From the NCBI GenBank assembly GCA_958347955.1, contig CATVXH010000009.1:1-64000 (forward strand): a stretch of 64,000 bases of DNA. The letters are read 5' to 3'. Shown here in pieces: positions 7,577 to 15,768 of this stretch. This DNA is from an uncultured Sutterella sp. (GTDB lineage: Bacteria > Pseudomonadota > Gammaproteobacteria > Burkholderiales > Burkholderiaceae_F). The translations under genes were made by a program, and so were the position numbers. How positions within the stretch are numbered: position 1 is the stretch's first letter; every line of letters begins with the position of its first letter. The notes under the pieces were generated by a model that was given only the letters and a program-made list of their open reading frames with translations, made no database searches and was not told the DNA's origin.

Positions 7577-8110
7577 ATGTCGCGAATCGCTAAAGAAGCC
7601 GTGATCATCACCAAGGGCGTCGACTGCAAGATCGACAACGGTGTGATCTCTATGAAGGGTCCGAAGGGCGAGTTGAGCTTGAAGCTCAATCCGTTGGTGA
7701 CCATTAAGCAAGACGGTGATCATTTGCACTTTGAAGCTGTTGACAGCAGCCGTGAAGCTAATGCTGCTTCCGGTACGATCCGTGCTTTGGTCAACGACAT
7801 GAACAAGGGTGTCAGCGTCGGTTTTGAAAAGAAATTGACGTTGGTTGGTGTGGGCTTCCGTGCTCAAGCCAGCGGTGACACGTTGAATTTATCGCTCGGC
7901 TTTAGTCACCCCGTGGTGCACAAGTTGCCCGCCGGTGTGAAGGCTGAAACCCCGAGTCAAACTGAAATTGTGATCAAGGGCGCTGACAAGCAGAAGGTCG
8001 GTCAGACCGCTGCCGTCATTCGCGGCTACCGTCCGCCGGAACCCTACAAGGGCAAGGGCGTTCGTTATGCTGACGAAGTCGTTGTGATCAAGGAAACCAA
8101 GAAGAAGTAA
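7577..8110 (+). CDS. rplF: 50S ribosomal protein L6
   Basis: L6 supports the factor-binding region near the sarcin-ricin loop. The 177-residue product begins MSRIAKEAVIITKGVDCKIDNG and has the duplicated fold, ending with GYRPPEPYKGKGVRYADEVVVIKE. The frame is open back to 7514, but GGAGGG at 7564-7569 and family starts place the true start at 7577. Confidence 0.97.
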   Translation: MSRIAKEAVIITKGVDCKIDNGVISMKGPKGELSLKLNPLVTIKQDGDHLHFEAVDSSREANAASGTIRALVNDMNKGVSVGFEKKLTLVGVGFRAQASGDTLNLSLGFSHPVVHKLPAGVKAETPSQTEIVIKGADKQKVGQTAAVIRGYRPPEPYKGKGVRYADEVVVIKETKKK

Positions 8111-8127
8111 GCGGGGCGGAGACAAAA

Positions 8128-8496
8128 ATGATCGATAAAAAAGCAAATCGTCTGCGTCGTGCACGTGCTACGCGTGCCCGCATCAAGTTGCAAAAGATGG
8201 ATCGTTTGACGGTTCATCGTACCAACTTGCACATTTACGCCAGCATCATTAGCGCTGACGGTGGCCGCGTGTTGGTTTCCGCCTCCACGCTCGAACCCGA
8301 AGTTCGCGCTCAGTTGGCTAATGAACAAGGCCGCGGCGGCAACGTCAAGGCTGCAAAGTTGATTGGTACGCGTTTGGCCGAAAAGGCGAAGGCCGCCGGC
8401 ATCGAAACGTGTGCTTTTGACCGTTCTGGTTACCGTTTTCATGGCCGCATCGCTGCGCTGGCTCAAGCCGCGCGTGAAGCTGGCTTGAAGTTCTAA
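8128..8496 (+). CDS. rplR: 50S ribosomal protein L18
   Basis: L18 binds 5S rRNA together with L5 and L25. The 122-residue product has the basic N-terminus (KKANRLRRARATRARIK) and the end FDRSGYRFHGRIAALAQAAREAGLKF that define the family. Spacing of 17 bases to rplF and 9 to rpsE fits one transcript. Confidence 0.97.
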   Translation: MIDKKANRLRRARATRARIKLQKMDRLTVHRTNLHIYASIISADGGRVLVSASTLEPEVRAQLANEQGRGGNVKAAKLIGTRLAEKAKAAGIETCAFDRSGYRFHGRIAALAQAAREAGLKF

Positions 8497-8505
8497 GAGG
8501 GACTT

Positions 8506-9027
8506 ATGGCTAAGGCTCAAGGAAAGAATGCGGCTGTCGACGCTATCGACGACGGCATGCGTGAAAATATGATTGCGGTTAACCGCGTTACCAAGGTTGT
8601 GAAGGGTGGCCGCATTATGGCTTTCGCCGCTCTCACTGTTGTTGGTGATGGCGACGGCCGTATTGGTATGGGTACGGGTAAGAGCCGTGAAGTTCCGGCT
8701 GCCGTTCAAAAGGCTATGGAACATGCTCGCCACAATATGGTTCGTATTCCGTTGAACAACGGTACGATCTACCACGCTGTGGAAGCTCACCATGGTGCTG
8801 CTCGTGTTATGTTGCTTCCCGCCACTGAAGGTACCGGTATCATTGCCGGCGGCCCGATGCGCGCTGTGTTTGACGCCATGGGTGTTCGCAACATCGTTGC
8901 GAAGGCTCACGGTTCCACGAATCCGTACAACATGGTTCGTGCCACGTTGAAGGCGCTCGAAGCTCTTCGTTCTCCGGCTGAAGTCGCTGCCAAGCGCGGC
9001 AAGACGGTCGAAGAAATTTTGGCTTAA
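8506..9027 (+). CDS. rpsE: 30S ribosomal protein S5
   Basis: S5 contributes to accuracy and the mRNA helicase activity of the 30S subunit. The 173-residue product has the double-stranded RNA-binding-like region with VVKGGRIMAFAALTVVGDGDGRIGMG and the C-terminal domain with HGSTNPYNMVRATLKALEAL. The loop where spectinomycin-resistance changes arise (RVTKVVKGGR) looks wild type. Confidence 0.98.
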   Translation: MAKAQGKNAAVDAIDDGMRENMIAVNRVTKVVKGGRIMAFAALTVVGDGDGRIGMGTGKSREVPAAVQKAMEHARHNMVRIPLNNGTIYHAVEAHHGAARVMLLPATEGTGIIAGGPMRAVFDAMGVRNIVAKAHGSTNPYNMVRATLKALEALRSPAEVAAKRGKTVEEILA

Positions 9028-9047
9028 TAGCTTAGGAGAGATTCGAA

Positions 9048-9227
9048 ATGGCTAAGAAGACCATTAAAGTTACGTTGATCAAGAGCCCGATCGGCACGAA
9101 GGCCGATCACCGTGCTACGTTGCGTGGCTTGGGCTTGTCTAAGATGAACCAAACGCGTGAACTCGAAGACACGCCTGCCGTGCGCGGTATGATCACGAAG
9201 GTTGCCTACTTGGTTCGTGCCGAGTAA
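9048..9227 (+). CDS. rpmD: 50S ribosomal protein L30
   Basis: This 59-residue gene lies between rpsE and rplO. The product begins MAKKTIKVTLIKSPIGTK, contains ATLRGLGLSKMNQTRELED and ends ITKVAYLVRAE, the standard L30 pattern. A TAGGAGAG ribosome site precedes the ATG. L30 binds 23S and 5S rRNA in the large subunit. Confidence 0.96.
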   Translation: MAKKTIKVTLIKSPIGTKADHRATLRGLGLSKMNQTRELEDTPAVRGMITKVAYLVRAE

Positions 9228-9240
9228 TTAGGGGTAGATG

Positions 9241-9675
9241 ATGCAATTAAATACTTTGCAACCCGCTGTGGGTTCTAAGAGCGCTCGTCACCGCGTCGGT
9301 CGCGGTGTGGGTTCCGGTTGGGGCAAGACGGCCGGCCGTGGCCATAAAGGTCAGAAGTCCCGTGCCGGTGGCTTCCACAAGGTGGGCTTCGAAGGCGGTC
9401 AAATGCCGCTGCATCGTCGCTTGCCGAAGCGTGGTTTCACGTCTTTGACGCGTCGTTTCTGCGAAGAAGTTCGCTTGAACGAACTCCAAGGTTTGTCTGT
9501 GGAAGTGATCGATTTGGACGTCTTGAAGGCTGCCAATATCGTTTCTCCGCGTGCTTTGTCCGCTCGCGTGATCTTGTCCGGCGAAATTTCCCGCAAGATC
9601 GTTTTGCGCGGATTGAGCGCTACGAAGGGTGCCAAGGCTGCTATTGAAGCTGCTGGCGGTTCCGTCGAAGAGTAA
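9241..9675 (+). CDS. rplO: 50S ribosomal protein L15
   Basis: L15 is a late assembly protein linking several 23S domains. The 144-residue product begins MQLNTLQPAVGSKSARHRVGRG and carries the extended glycine- and basic-rich N-terminal half with GRGHKGQKSRAGG. Two adjacent ATGs exist (9238 and 9241); GGGG at 9231-9234 and family starts suit the second. secY follows after 22 bases. Confidence 0.96.
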   Translation: MQLNTLQPAVGSKSARHRVGRGVGSGWGKTAGRGHKGQKSRAGGFHKVGFEGGQMPLHRRLPKRGFTSLTRRFCEEVRLNELQGLSVEVIDLDVLKAANIVSPRALSARVILSGEISRKIVLRGLSATKGAKAAIEAAGGSVEE

Positions 9676-9697
9676 CTCGCTTTTTAGGAAGAACAAA

Positions 9698-11026
9698 GTG
9701 GCGACCAGCCCTAGTTCCAATCAAGCAAGCGGCCCGAAGTACGGCGATTTGAAGCGCCGAATCATCTTCTTGCTGCTTGCATTAGTCGTGTACCGCATCG
9801 GTGCTCATGTGCCGGTGCCGGGCATCGATCCCGATATGCTCTCTCGTTTGTTCCAAGAACAACAAGGGGGCATTCTCGGGCTGTTCAACATGTTCTCCGG
9901 GGGCGCGTTATCGCGCTTCTCGGTGTTTGCGTTAGGGATCATGCCGTACATCTCTGCATCCATTATCATGCAGATGTTGTCCTACGTGCTTCCTTCGCTT
10001 GAAAGTTTGCGTAAAGAAGGCGAATCCGGTCGCCGTAAGATTACTCAATACACGCGCTACGGTACGTTGTTATTGGGTGTCTTCCAAGCGTTCGGTATCG
10101 CTGTTGCGCTCGAAAGCCAAGCCGGCCTCGTGTTGGATCCGGGCATGCTGTTCCGCTTCACCTGCGTGGTTTCATTGGTAACGGGCACAATGTTCTTGAT
10201 GTGGCTCGGTGAACAGATCACCGAACGTGGCTTGGGTAATGGTATCTCTATCATCATCTTTGCTGGTATCGTTGCTGGATTGCCCTCTGCAATTTCCAGT
10301 CTCTTCCAGTTGGTGAGCACGGGTGCTATCAGTCCCTTGTCCTCGATTTTCGTGATCGCCATTGTCGCGCTTGTGACCGCCTTTGTGGTGTTCATTGAAC
10401 GCGGTCAACGTCGTATTACGGTGAACTATGCAAAGCGTCAGGTCGGTAACCGTCTCTATGGCGGCCAAACGTCCTACCTGCCGTTGAAGATGAATATGTC
10501 GGGCGTGATTCCCCCGATCTTCGCTTCTTCTTTGATTTTGTTCCCGGCTACGTTGGCAGGTTGGTTCACCAGCGGCGATTCCACTCGTTGGATTCGTGAT
10601 TTGGCTGCGGCCCTGTCGCCCGGTCAACCGCTGTACACATTGCTTTACGCCGCAATGATTGTGTTCTTTGCATATTTCTACACGGCATTGGTTTTCAATC
10701 CGCGTGAAACTGCTGAGAACTTGAAAAAGAGTGGTGCGTTCGTCCCCGGTATTCGCCCCGGTGAGCAAACGTCTCGCTACATCGATAAGGTGTTGCTGCG
10801 CTTGACTCTCGGCGGTGCGATTTACCTGGTGTTTGTCTGCTTGGTGCCGGAATTCTTGAACATGCGTTTCAATGTTCCGTTCTATTTCGGCGGTACGTCG
10901 TTGTTGATCGTTGTGGTCGTGACGATGGACTTCATGAGCCAAGTGCAGGCATACATGATGTCGCAACAATATGAGAATTTGCTCAAGAAGACTAACTTCA
11001 AGGGCTTTGGTTCCGCCGGGATGTAA
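9698..11026 (+). CDS. secY: Protein translocase subunit SecY
   Basis: SecY forms the protein-conducting channel of the inner membrane with SecE and SecG. The 442-residue product has about ten membrane segments, the plug region after segment 1, and the cytoplasmic loop ERGQRRITVNYAKRQVGNRLYGG that contacts SecA and ribosomes. It starts at GTG 9698 after an AGGAAG ribosome site; the longer open frame from 9629 overlaps rplO and does not look like family sequence. In most Burkholderiales infA follows; here it does not. Confidence 0.97.
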   Translation: MATSPSSNQASGPKYGDLKRRIIFLLLALVVYRIGAHVPVPGIDPDMLSRLFQEQQGGILGLFNMFSGGALSRFSVFALGIMPYISASIIMQMLSYVLPSLESLRKEGESGRRKITQYTRYGTLLLGVFQAFGIAVALESQAGLVLDPGMLFRFTCVVSLVTGTMFLMWLGEQITERGLGNGISIIIFAGIVAGLPSAISSLFQLVSTGAISPLSSIFVIAIVALVTAFVVFIERGQRRITVNYAKRQVGNRLYGGQTSYLPLKMNMSGVIPPIFASSLILFPATLAGWFTSGDSTRWIRDLAAALSPGQPLYTLLYAAMIVFFAYFYTALVFNPRETAENLKKSGAFVPGIRPGEQTSRYIDKVLLRLTLGGAIYLVFVCLVPEFLNMRFNVPFYFGGTSLLIVVVVTMDFMSQVQAYMMSQQYENLLKKTNFKGFGSAGM

Positions 11027-11253
11027 GTTTCGGCAGAACAATGAATGAGTCCGCTCAAGGCCATACTTCACGCCTTGGGGACACGCGGAGTTGAGGAGGA
11101 GAAATTTTCTCCTCCCGATTCTGTCTCTGAAAGTCTCATCGTAATGCACTACGTTACGGTCAGACTTGAAGAGTTGGAAAAAAGAGAGTATTCTCTCGAA
11201 CTTCCTGTCGTGTGGACAGCAATGATCCGTGTAAAACACGGTTGGAGATAACA
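11027..11253 (+). promoter_or_regulatory. Leader region between secY and rpmJ, no gene
   Basis: This 227-base gap holds no infA and no credible gene. It contains stems at 11095-11115 (9 bp), a two-part stem spanning about 11130-11168 (outer arms AAGTCT/AGACTT), and a 6-bp hairpin (CCGTGT/ACACGG) directly before the rpmJ ribosome site. A promoter-like pair TTGAAG (11166-11171) and TATTCT (11189-11194) with 17-base spacing is visible. Confidence 0.45.
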
Positions 11254-11367
11254 ATGAAGGTTAACGCTTCGGTCAAAAAAATGTGCCGCAAGTGCAAGAT
11301 CATTAAGCGCAAGGGCGTTGTTCGTGTGATCTGCTCTGATCCGCGTCACAAACAGCGTCAAGGCTAA
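11254..11367 (+). CDS. rpmJ: 50S ribosomal protein L36
   Basis: The 37-residue product MKVNASVKKMCRKCKIIKRK then VICSDPRHKQRQG is a complete zinc-type L36, with the Cys-x2-Cys, Cys and His ligands. L36 is the smallest 50S protein and stabilises 23S rRNA folding. A TTGGAGATAACA stretch precedes the ATG and is almost the same as that before rplC (GTGGAGATAACA). rpsM follows 11 bases later. Confidence 0.97.
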   Translation: MKVNASVKKMCRKCKIIKRKGVVRVICSDPRHKQRQG

Positions 11368-11378
11368 AGAGGTAAAAG

Positions 11379-11744
11379 ATGGCTCGTATTGCCGGTATTA
11401 ACATTCCGCCGAACCAACATGCCGAAATCGGTTTGACTGCCATTTATGGCATCGGCCGTTCTCGCGCTCGCGACATTTTGTCCAAAGTTGGCGTGGAATA
11501 CACCAAGAAAATTAAAGATCTCACCGACGCCGAACTCGAACGCATCCGTGATGCGGTCGGTCAGTACACCGTTGAAGGTGACTTGCGTCGTGAAGTTCAA
11601 CTCTCGATTAAGCGTCTGATCGATTTGGGCACTTATCGTGGTATGCGTCATCGTCGCGGCCTGCCCGTGCGTGGCCAACGTACTCGTACGAATGCTCGTA
11701 CGCGTAAGGGCCCGAAGAAGGTCGGCGTCGCGCTTAAGAAGTAA
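11379..11744 (+). CDS. rpsM: 30S ribosomal protein S13
   Basis: S13 contacts tRNA and forms bridges to the 50S subunit. The 121-residue product begins MARIAGINIPPNQHAEIGLTAIYGIG, with the helix-two-turn-helix region, and ends in the basic tail RTNARTRKGPKK. It opens the alpha group with rpmJ. Confidence 0.98.
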   Translation: MARIAGINIPPNQHAEIGLTAIYGIGRSRARDILSKVGVEYTKKIKDLTDAELERIRDAVGQYTVEGDLRREVQLSIKRLIDLGTYRGMRHRRGLPVRGQRTRTNARTRKGPKKVGVALKK

Positions 11745-11760
11745 ATATTAAAGGATAACA

Positions 11761-12174
11761 ATGGCTGGCAAATCTCCTAGCAGTCAGCAAGTTGCTCAGC
11801 AACGTGCTCGCAAAAAGGTGAAGAAGGTCGTTACGGAAGGTATCGCGCACGTTCACGCTTCCTTCAATAACACGATCATCACGATCACCGATCGCCAAGG
11901 CAACGCTATTGCTGCGTCGTCTTCTGGCGCTCAAGGTTTCAAGGGCTCTCGTAAATCCACGCCGTTCGCCGCGCAAGTCGCCGCTGAACACGCTGGTCGT
12001 ATCGCTCTTGAATATGGTTTGAAGAATGTTGAAGTTCGCATCATGGGACCCGGCCCGGGCCGTGAATCCAGCGTGCGTGCGCTCAATGCGCTCGGCATTC
12101 GTGTGACGTCGATCCAAGACGTGACCCCCATTCCTCACAATGGTGTGCGTCCGTCCAAGCGTCGTCGCGTCTAA
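11761..12174 (+). CDS. rpsK: 30S ribosomal protein S11
   Basis: S11 shapes the mRNA exit platform of the 30S subunit. The 137-residue product includes GIAHVHASFNNTIITITDRQGN and the C-terminal HNGVRPSKRRRV signature. A 16-base gap separates it from rpsM. It is followed by an 83-base region with a strong hairpin before rpsD. Confidence 0.98.
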   Translation: MAGKSPSSQQVAQQRARKKVKKVVTEGIAHVHASFNNTIITITDRQGNAIAASSSGAQGFKGSRKSTPFAAQVAAEHAGRIALEYGLKNVEVRIMGPGPGRESSVRALNALGIRVTSIQDVTPIPHNGVRPSKRRRV

Positions 12175-12193
12175 CTACTTTTTCTAATCCCGC

Positions 12194-12217
12194 GTCTGTT
12201 TATGAGGATAAACAGAC
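12194..12217 (+). promoter_or_regulatory. Hairpin in the rpsD leader
   Basis: A perfect 10-bp stem with a GAGG loop (12194-12203 with 12208-12217) lies between rpsK and rpsD; a second short stem (TGTGA/TCACA, 12222-12237) follows close to the ribosome site. No T-tract follows, so it is not a typical terminator. S4 represses the alpha operon in E. coli through an RNA structure near rpsM; this one may have a similar role at rpsD, which is inference only. Confidence 0.4.
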
Positions 12218-12257
12218 TGAATGTGACTAAGTTCACAGGATAAGAGAGGCATATTAA

Positions 12258-12893
12258 ATGGCACGATATACCGGTCCCAAACTCAAGCTCGCGCGCCGCG
12301 AGGGTTGTGACCTTAATTTGAAGAGCGCGCGTCGTTCCTTGTCGAGCAAAGTCGGCAAGGGCTCCGATACGATCACCAAACCGGGCCAGCACGGTAAGAC
12401 TTCCGGTGCTCGTCAATCGGACTACGGTGCCCAATTGCGTGAAAAGCAAAAGGTGCGTCGCATGTATGGCGTTCTCGAACGTCAATTCCGTCGTTACTTC
12501 GCCGAAGCCCAACGTGAAAAGGGCCACACCGGTGAAGTGCTTCTCGACTTGCTCGAAAGCCGTTTGGACAACGTTGTTTACCGTATGGGCTTTGGTTGCA
12601 CCCGTGCGGAAGCTCGCCAGTTGGTGAGCCACTGCGCCGTTTTGGTCAATGGTAACAAGGTGAATATTCCTTCTTACCGTGTCAAACCCGGTGATGTTAT
12701 CTCCATTCGCGAAAAGTCCCAAAAGCAAGCCCGTATCACGGAAGCTTTGGAACTCGCCGCTCAAGTCGGTTTCCCGTCTTGGGTGTCTGTTGATGCGAAG
12801 AAGTTTGAAGGCACGTTTAAGGCTCTTCCGGCCCGCGACGAAATCTGCCAAGACGTCAACGAAGCGTTGGTCGTCGAATTCTATTCGCGTTAA
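12258..12893 (+). CDS. rpsD: 30S ribosomal protein S4
   Basis: S4 nucleates 16S rRNA assembly and affects decoding accuracy. The 211-residue product begins MARYTGPKLKLARREGCDL and has the S4 RNA-binding domain in the middle (LESRLDNVVYRMGF through VNGNKVNIPSYRVKPGD), ending in the conserved EICQDVNEALVVEFYSR. Full length and unremarkable. A GAGAGG ribosome site is present. Confidence 0.98.
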   Translation: MARYTGPKLKLARREGCDLNLKSARRSLSSKVGKGSDTITKPGQHGKTSGARQSDYGAQLREKQKVRRMYGVLERQFRRYFAEAQREKGHTGEVLLDLLESRLDNVVYRMGFGCTRAEARQLVSHCAVLVNGNKVNIPSYRVKPGDVISIREKSQKQARITEALELAAQVGFPSWVSVDAKKFEGTFKALPARDEICQDVNEALVVEFYSR

Positions 12894-12903
12894 TAGCTAA
12901 GCT

Positions 12904-12988
12904 GATAGGCACATTCAGTGTAGTGCGCGCGAATGTGTCTATCCTGCTAAAATCTGTGCGATCGGTACTTTTTGGGGCGCCGATCGCA
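12904..12988 (+). promoter_or_regulatory. Hairpins and extended -10 promoter ahead of rpoA
   Basis: Directly after rpsD comes a 13-bp stem with one G-U pair (12904-12916 with 12931-12943), then an extended -10 element TGCTAAAAT (12945-12953) with no recognisable -35. A second perfect 9-bp stem follows (12957-12965 with 12980-12988). The first may be a weak terminator for the upstream genes and the second part of a new rpoA leader. Confidence 0.45.
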
Positions 12989-13068
12989 TTTGCTCTACTT
13001 AGCCCCAGACCATCCATCAGCCTTATCGGTGTAACGAGCCGAGGGTATTGAAAAGGACAGTCTACAAA

Positions 13069-14073
13069 ATGGCCAATACTACTTTGTTGAAGCCGACTAC
13101 GATTGAAGCTGTAGTCGACGAAAACAATCCTAATCTTGCTGTAATCACTCTTGAACCTTTCGAACGCGGCTACGGTCATACTTTGGGCAATGCTTTGCGT
13201 CGTATTTTGCTCGCCAGTATGGTCGGTTATGCTCCTACGGAAGCTCAGATCGCAGGCGTTGTGCACGAATACTCCCAAATTGACGGCGTTCTCGAAGATG
13301 TCGTTGATATCCTTTTGAACTTGAAGGGTGTTGTGTTCAAACTCGAAGGTCGCGATGAAGTGACTTTGACGCTTCGTAAGAGCACCGAGGGTGTTGTGAC
13401 GGCCGCTGACTTTGATCTGCCGCACGATGTGACAGTGATTAATCCCGATCACGTTATTGCTCACTTGGCTGCCAACGGTAAGTTGGATATGCAAGTTAAG
13501 GTGGAAAAGGGCCGCGGTTACCAACCGGGTGATATGCGCGCTTTCCGCGATGACTACTCCAAGAGCACGATCGGTCGCATCATTATGGATGCCTCCTTCA
13601 GCCCGATTCGTCGCGTTGCCTACGAAGTAAGTGCTGCTCGTGTTGCTCAACGCACCGACCTCGATAAGCTCGTGATGACGATTGAAACCAACGGCGCTAT
13701 TGAACCGGAAGAAGCTTTGCGCGAAGCAGTGTACATCTTGCAAGACCAATTGACGGTCTTTGGTTCCATTAAGAGTGAACAAGCCGGTAAGGCCACTCAG
13801 GAAGAAGATGTGAACAATCCGCCGCCGCTCGATCCGATCCTTATGCGTCCGGTCGATGACCTTGAACTCACTGTTCGTTCTGCCAATTGCCTTAAGGGCG
13901 AACAAGTGTTCTACATCGGTGATTTGATTCAACGCACTGAAAATGAACTGCTCAAGACGCCGAACTTGGGCCGCAAGTCCTTGAACGAAATCAAGGAAGT
14001 GTTGGCTGCTCACGGCTTGACCTTGGGTATGAAGTTGGAAAACTGGCCTCCTGCCGGTCTTGACCAACACTAA
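13069..14073 (+). CDS. rpoA: RNA polymerase alpha subunit
   Basis: The alpha dimer scaffolds RNA polymerase assembly and its C-terminal domain binds UP elements and activators. The 334-residue product has the N-terminal dimerisation domain with LEPFERGYGHTLGNALRRILL, a linker near residue 230-245, and the C-terminal domain with NCLKGEQVFYIGDLIQRTE and GRKSLNEIKEVLAAHGL. A TTG at 13048 is in frame, but AAAAGGAC sits 9 bases before the ATG at 13069, so that start is chosen. Confidence 0.97.
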   Translation: MANTTLLKPTTIEAVVDENNPNLAVITLEPFERGYGHTLGNALRRILLASMVGYAPTEAQIAGVVHEYSQIDGVLEDVVDILLNLKGVVFKLEGRDEVTLTLRKSTEGVVTAADFDLPHDVTVINPDHVIAHLAANGKLDMQVKVEKGRGYQPGDMRAFRDDYSKSTIGRIIMDASFSPIRRVAYEVSAARVAQRTDLDKLVMTIETNGAIEPEEALREAVYILQDQLTVFGSIKSEQAGKATQEEDVNNPPPLDPILMRPVDDLELTVRSANCLKGEQVFYIGDLIQRTENELLKTPNLGRKSLNEIKEVLAAHGLTLGMKLENWPPAGLDQH

Positions 14074-14094
14074 TTTGGCATTGATTTGCTAAAT

Positions 14095-14147
14095 GAAGGA
14101 CGAGAGGCTAAAATCTCGTCCTTCGAGTCTGTAAGACTCGTTGTTTT
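14095..14147 (+). terminator. Tandem hairpins between rpoA and rplQ
   Basis: An 11-bp stem (14095-14105 with 14114-14124) is followed directly by a 7-bp stem (14124-14130 with 14134-14140) and TTGTTTT. This resembles an intrinsic terminator but lies before rplQ, which has no clear promoter of its own, so partial read-through is likely. Confidence 0.55.
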
Positions 14148-14236
14148 ACCCGCCCGCCGAGTTTTCTCGGATAGAAGAAGATGGGAAAGTGCTCCGCAGG
14201 GAGCTCAAAAGACTAACTTTTAAAGGAAAATAAAAA

Positions 14237-14638
14237 ATGCGTCACCGTCATGGTTTACGTAAGCTGAATCGTACCAGCGCTCACCGCCTCGCTATGCTCC
14301 GCAACATGATGAATTCTTTGTTGCGTCACGAAGCTATCAAGACCACGTTGCCGAAGGCTAAGGAACTTCGTCGTGTTGTCGAACCGATGATCACCCTCGC
14401 TAAGGTTGACACGGTTGCCAACCGTCGTTTGGCTTTTGCCCGTTTGCGTGATCGCGAAATGGTTACGAAGCTCTTTACCGTTCTCGGTCCCCGTTTTGCC
14501 GCTCGCAACGGCGGTTACACCCGTATCTTGAAGATGGGTTTCCGTGTTGGCGACAATGCTCCGATGGCTTACATGGAATTGGTTGAAAAGACCGCTCCGG
14601 TTGTTGAAGTTGCCGAAGAAGCTCAGAAGGCCGAATAA
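14237..14638 (+). CDS. rplQ: 50S ribosomal protein L17
   Basis: L17 is an early assembly protein of the 50S subunit. The 133-residue product begins MRHRHGLRKLNRTSAHRLAMLRN and has the core block LRRVVEPMITLAKVDT and ARNGGYTRILK. A TAAAGGAAAA ribosome site precedes the ATG. It ends the ribosomal cluster and is followed by a strong terminator. Confidence 0.97.
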   Translation: MRHRHGLRKLNRTSAHRLAMLRNMMNSLLRHEAIKTTLPKAKELRRVVEPMITLAKVDTVANRRLAFARLRDREMVTKLFTVLGPRFAARNGGYTRILKMGFRVGDNAPMAYMELVEKTAPVVEVAEEAQKAE

Positions 14639-14665
14639 TTTGAACGTTTAAAGTTCAGATTTCAT

Positions 14666-14697
14666 AAAGGGGAGTCATGATTGTGGCTCCCTTTTTT
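14666..14697 (+). terminator. Intrinsic terminator after rplQ
   Basis: An 8-bp stem with one G-U pair (14670-14677 with 14684-14691) is extended by A-T pairs on the outside and followed by six T (14692-14697). It closes the alpha operon. Confidence 0.9.
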
Positions 14698-14713
14698 CAT
14701 CTATTGCACTCGA

Positions 14714-15367
14714 ATGAAACTGAATTTATCTCCAGCTCTGGGCAATGTCGGGCAGCTTTTGCTCGGTATTGTTTTTATGTCTTTCGGAATCTGTTTGATA
14801 TCGGCTGTGCATCTCGGTACCACGCCCATCAGCAGTCTTCCGTGGGCTTTGTCTGAAATAAGCGGACTGACGTTCGGAACAACGACATTTTTATGCAATG
14901 TTGTTTTCTTATGCATCCAAATTCTGTTGTTGCGAAAAGAGTTTTCAAAATTAAACTTCCTGCAGATTCCCTTGGTCTTTCTCTTTAGCCTATGTACCGA
15001 TTTTTGGATGTGGATTCTTTCGAGTATTCAACTGAATAATTATTGGCTTTTACTCGCTTTGTCACTCATTGGAAATGCCTTTTTGGCTTTGGGCGTCGCA
15101 TTTGAAATTCGATCAAAAAGCATTCCGCTTCCTGGCGAGGGGTTGGTCATTGCGGTTTCCGTTGTCTCTCGTCAGCCCTTTTACAGAATTAAAATCGGCA
15201 ACGATGTGACCATGGTTGTTCTGGCGGCGATTTTTGGATGGTTTTTCTTGCATGAAATCTACGGAATTCGCGAAGGGACGTTGATATCTGCCTTTCTCGT
15301 AGGTATTCTCGTGAAGTTTATTTCCAAATTCTTGGATCGAATTTGGCCTGTAAAAGAATACGTTTGA
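14714..15367 (+). CDS. YczE/YitT-type integral membrane protein, function unknown
   Basis: The 217-residue product is very hydrophobic, with about five to six membrane segments and a conserved-looking PLPGEGL motif near residue 138, as in the YczE/DUF6198 group of uncharacterised membrane proteins. The open frame extends back to 14681 but that part overlaps the rplQ terminator, so the ATG at 14714 is chosen; its ribosome site is poor. The frame runs close to hslR, and the two may be cotranscribed. No substrate can be proposed. Confidence 0.75.
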   Translation: MKLNLSPALGNVGQLLLGIVFMSFGICLISAVHLGTTPISSLPWALSEISGLTFGTTTFLCNVVFLCIQILLLRKEFSKLNFLQIPLVFLFSLCTDFWMWILSSIQLNNYWLLLALSLIGNAFLALGVAFEIRSKSIPLPGEGLVIAVSVVSRQPFYRIKIGNDVTMVVLAAIFGWFFLHEIYGIREGTLISAFLVGILVKFISKFLDRIWPVKEYV

Positions 15368-15375
15368 ACGCTGAT

Positions 15376-15768
15376 ATGACTGAATTGACAAGTGAAAGAA
15401 TCGATAAATGGCTGTGGGCAGCGCGGTTTTTCAAAACCAGAAGCCTTGCTCAGGAGGCCGTTGAACTGGGCCGAGTGAAGCTCAATGGTGAACGGGTAAA
15501 ACCGGCCAAAGAAGTGAAACTATCCGATAAGTTGGAAATTCATCGCGGCGAAGACGTCTATGAAGTACTGGTGGCCGGCTTTAACCTTCAGCGCGGTCCG
15601 GCTTCCGTTGCTCGCGAACTTTATATGGAAACTGAAGAGGGTCGTCAGAAGAGAGAAGAGCTTGCGGCACTTCGTAAGTTAGCGGTGGAGCCCGCCTTGG
15701 ACAGAACAACCAAGGGGCGCCCGACAAAACGTGAAGGACGCGAATTAAGACGCTTAAGAGGCTATTAA
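15376..15768 (+). CDS. hslR: Heat shock protein 15, S4-domain RNA-binding protein
   Basis: Hsp15 rescues 50S subunits that carry a stranded nascent chain and tRNA. The 130-residue product has the S4 domain at about residues 5-65 (ERIDKWLWAARFFKTRSLAQEAVELGRVKLNG) followed by the basic Hsp15-type tail with TKGRPTKREGRELRRLRG. An upstream in-frame TTG at 15343 lies inside the previous gene, so the ATG at 15376, 8 bases after that gene's stop, is preferred. Confidence 0.9.
   Translation: MTELTSERIDKWLWAARFFKTRSLAQEAVELGRVKLNGERVKPAKEVKLSDKLEIHRGEDVYEVLVAGFNLQRGPASVARELYMETEEGRQKREELAALRKLAVEPALDRTTKGRPTKREGRELRRLRGY

Noticed and set aside
11045..11251. 68-codon frame between secY and rpmJ
   Set aside because: No resemblance to IF1 or any family, no ribosome site, and it covers several hairpins.
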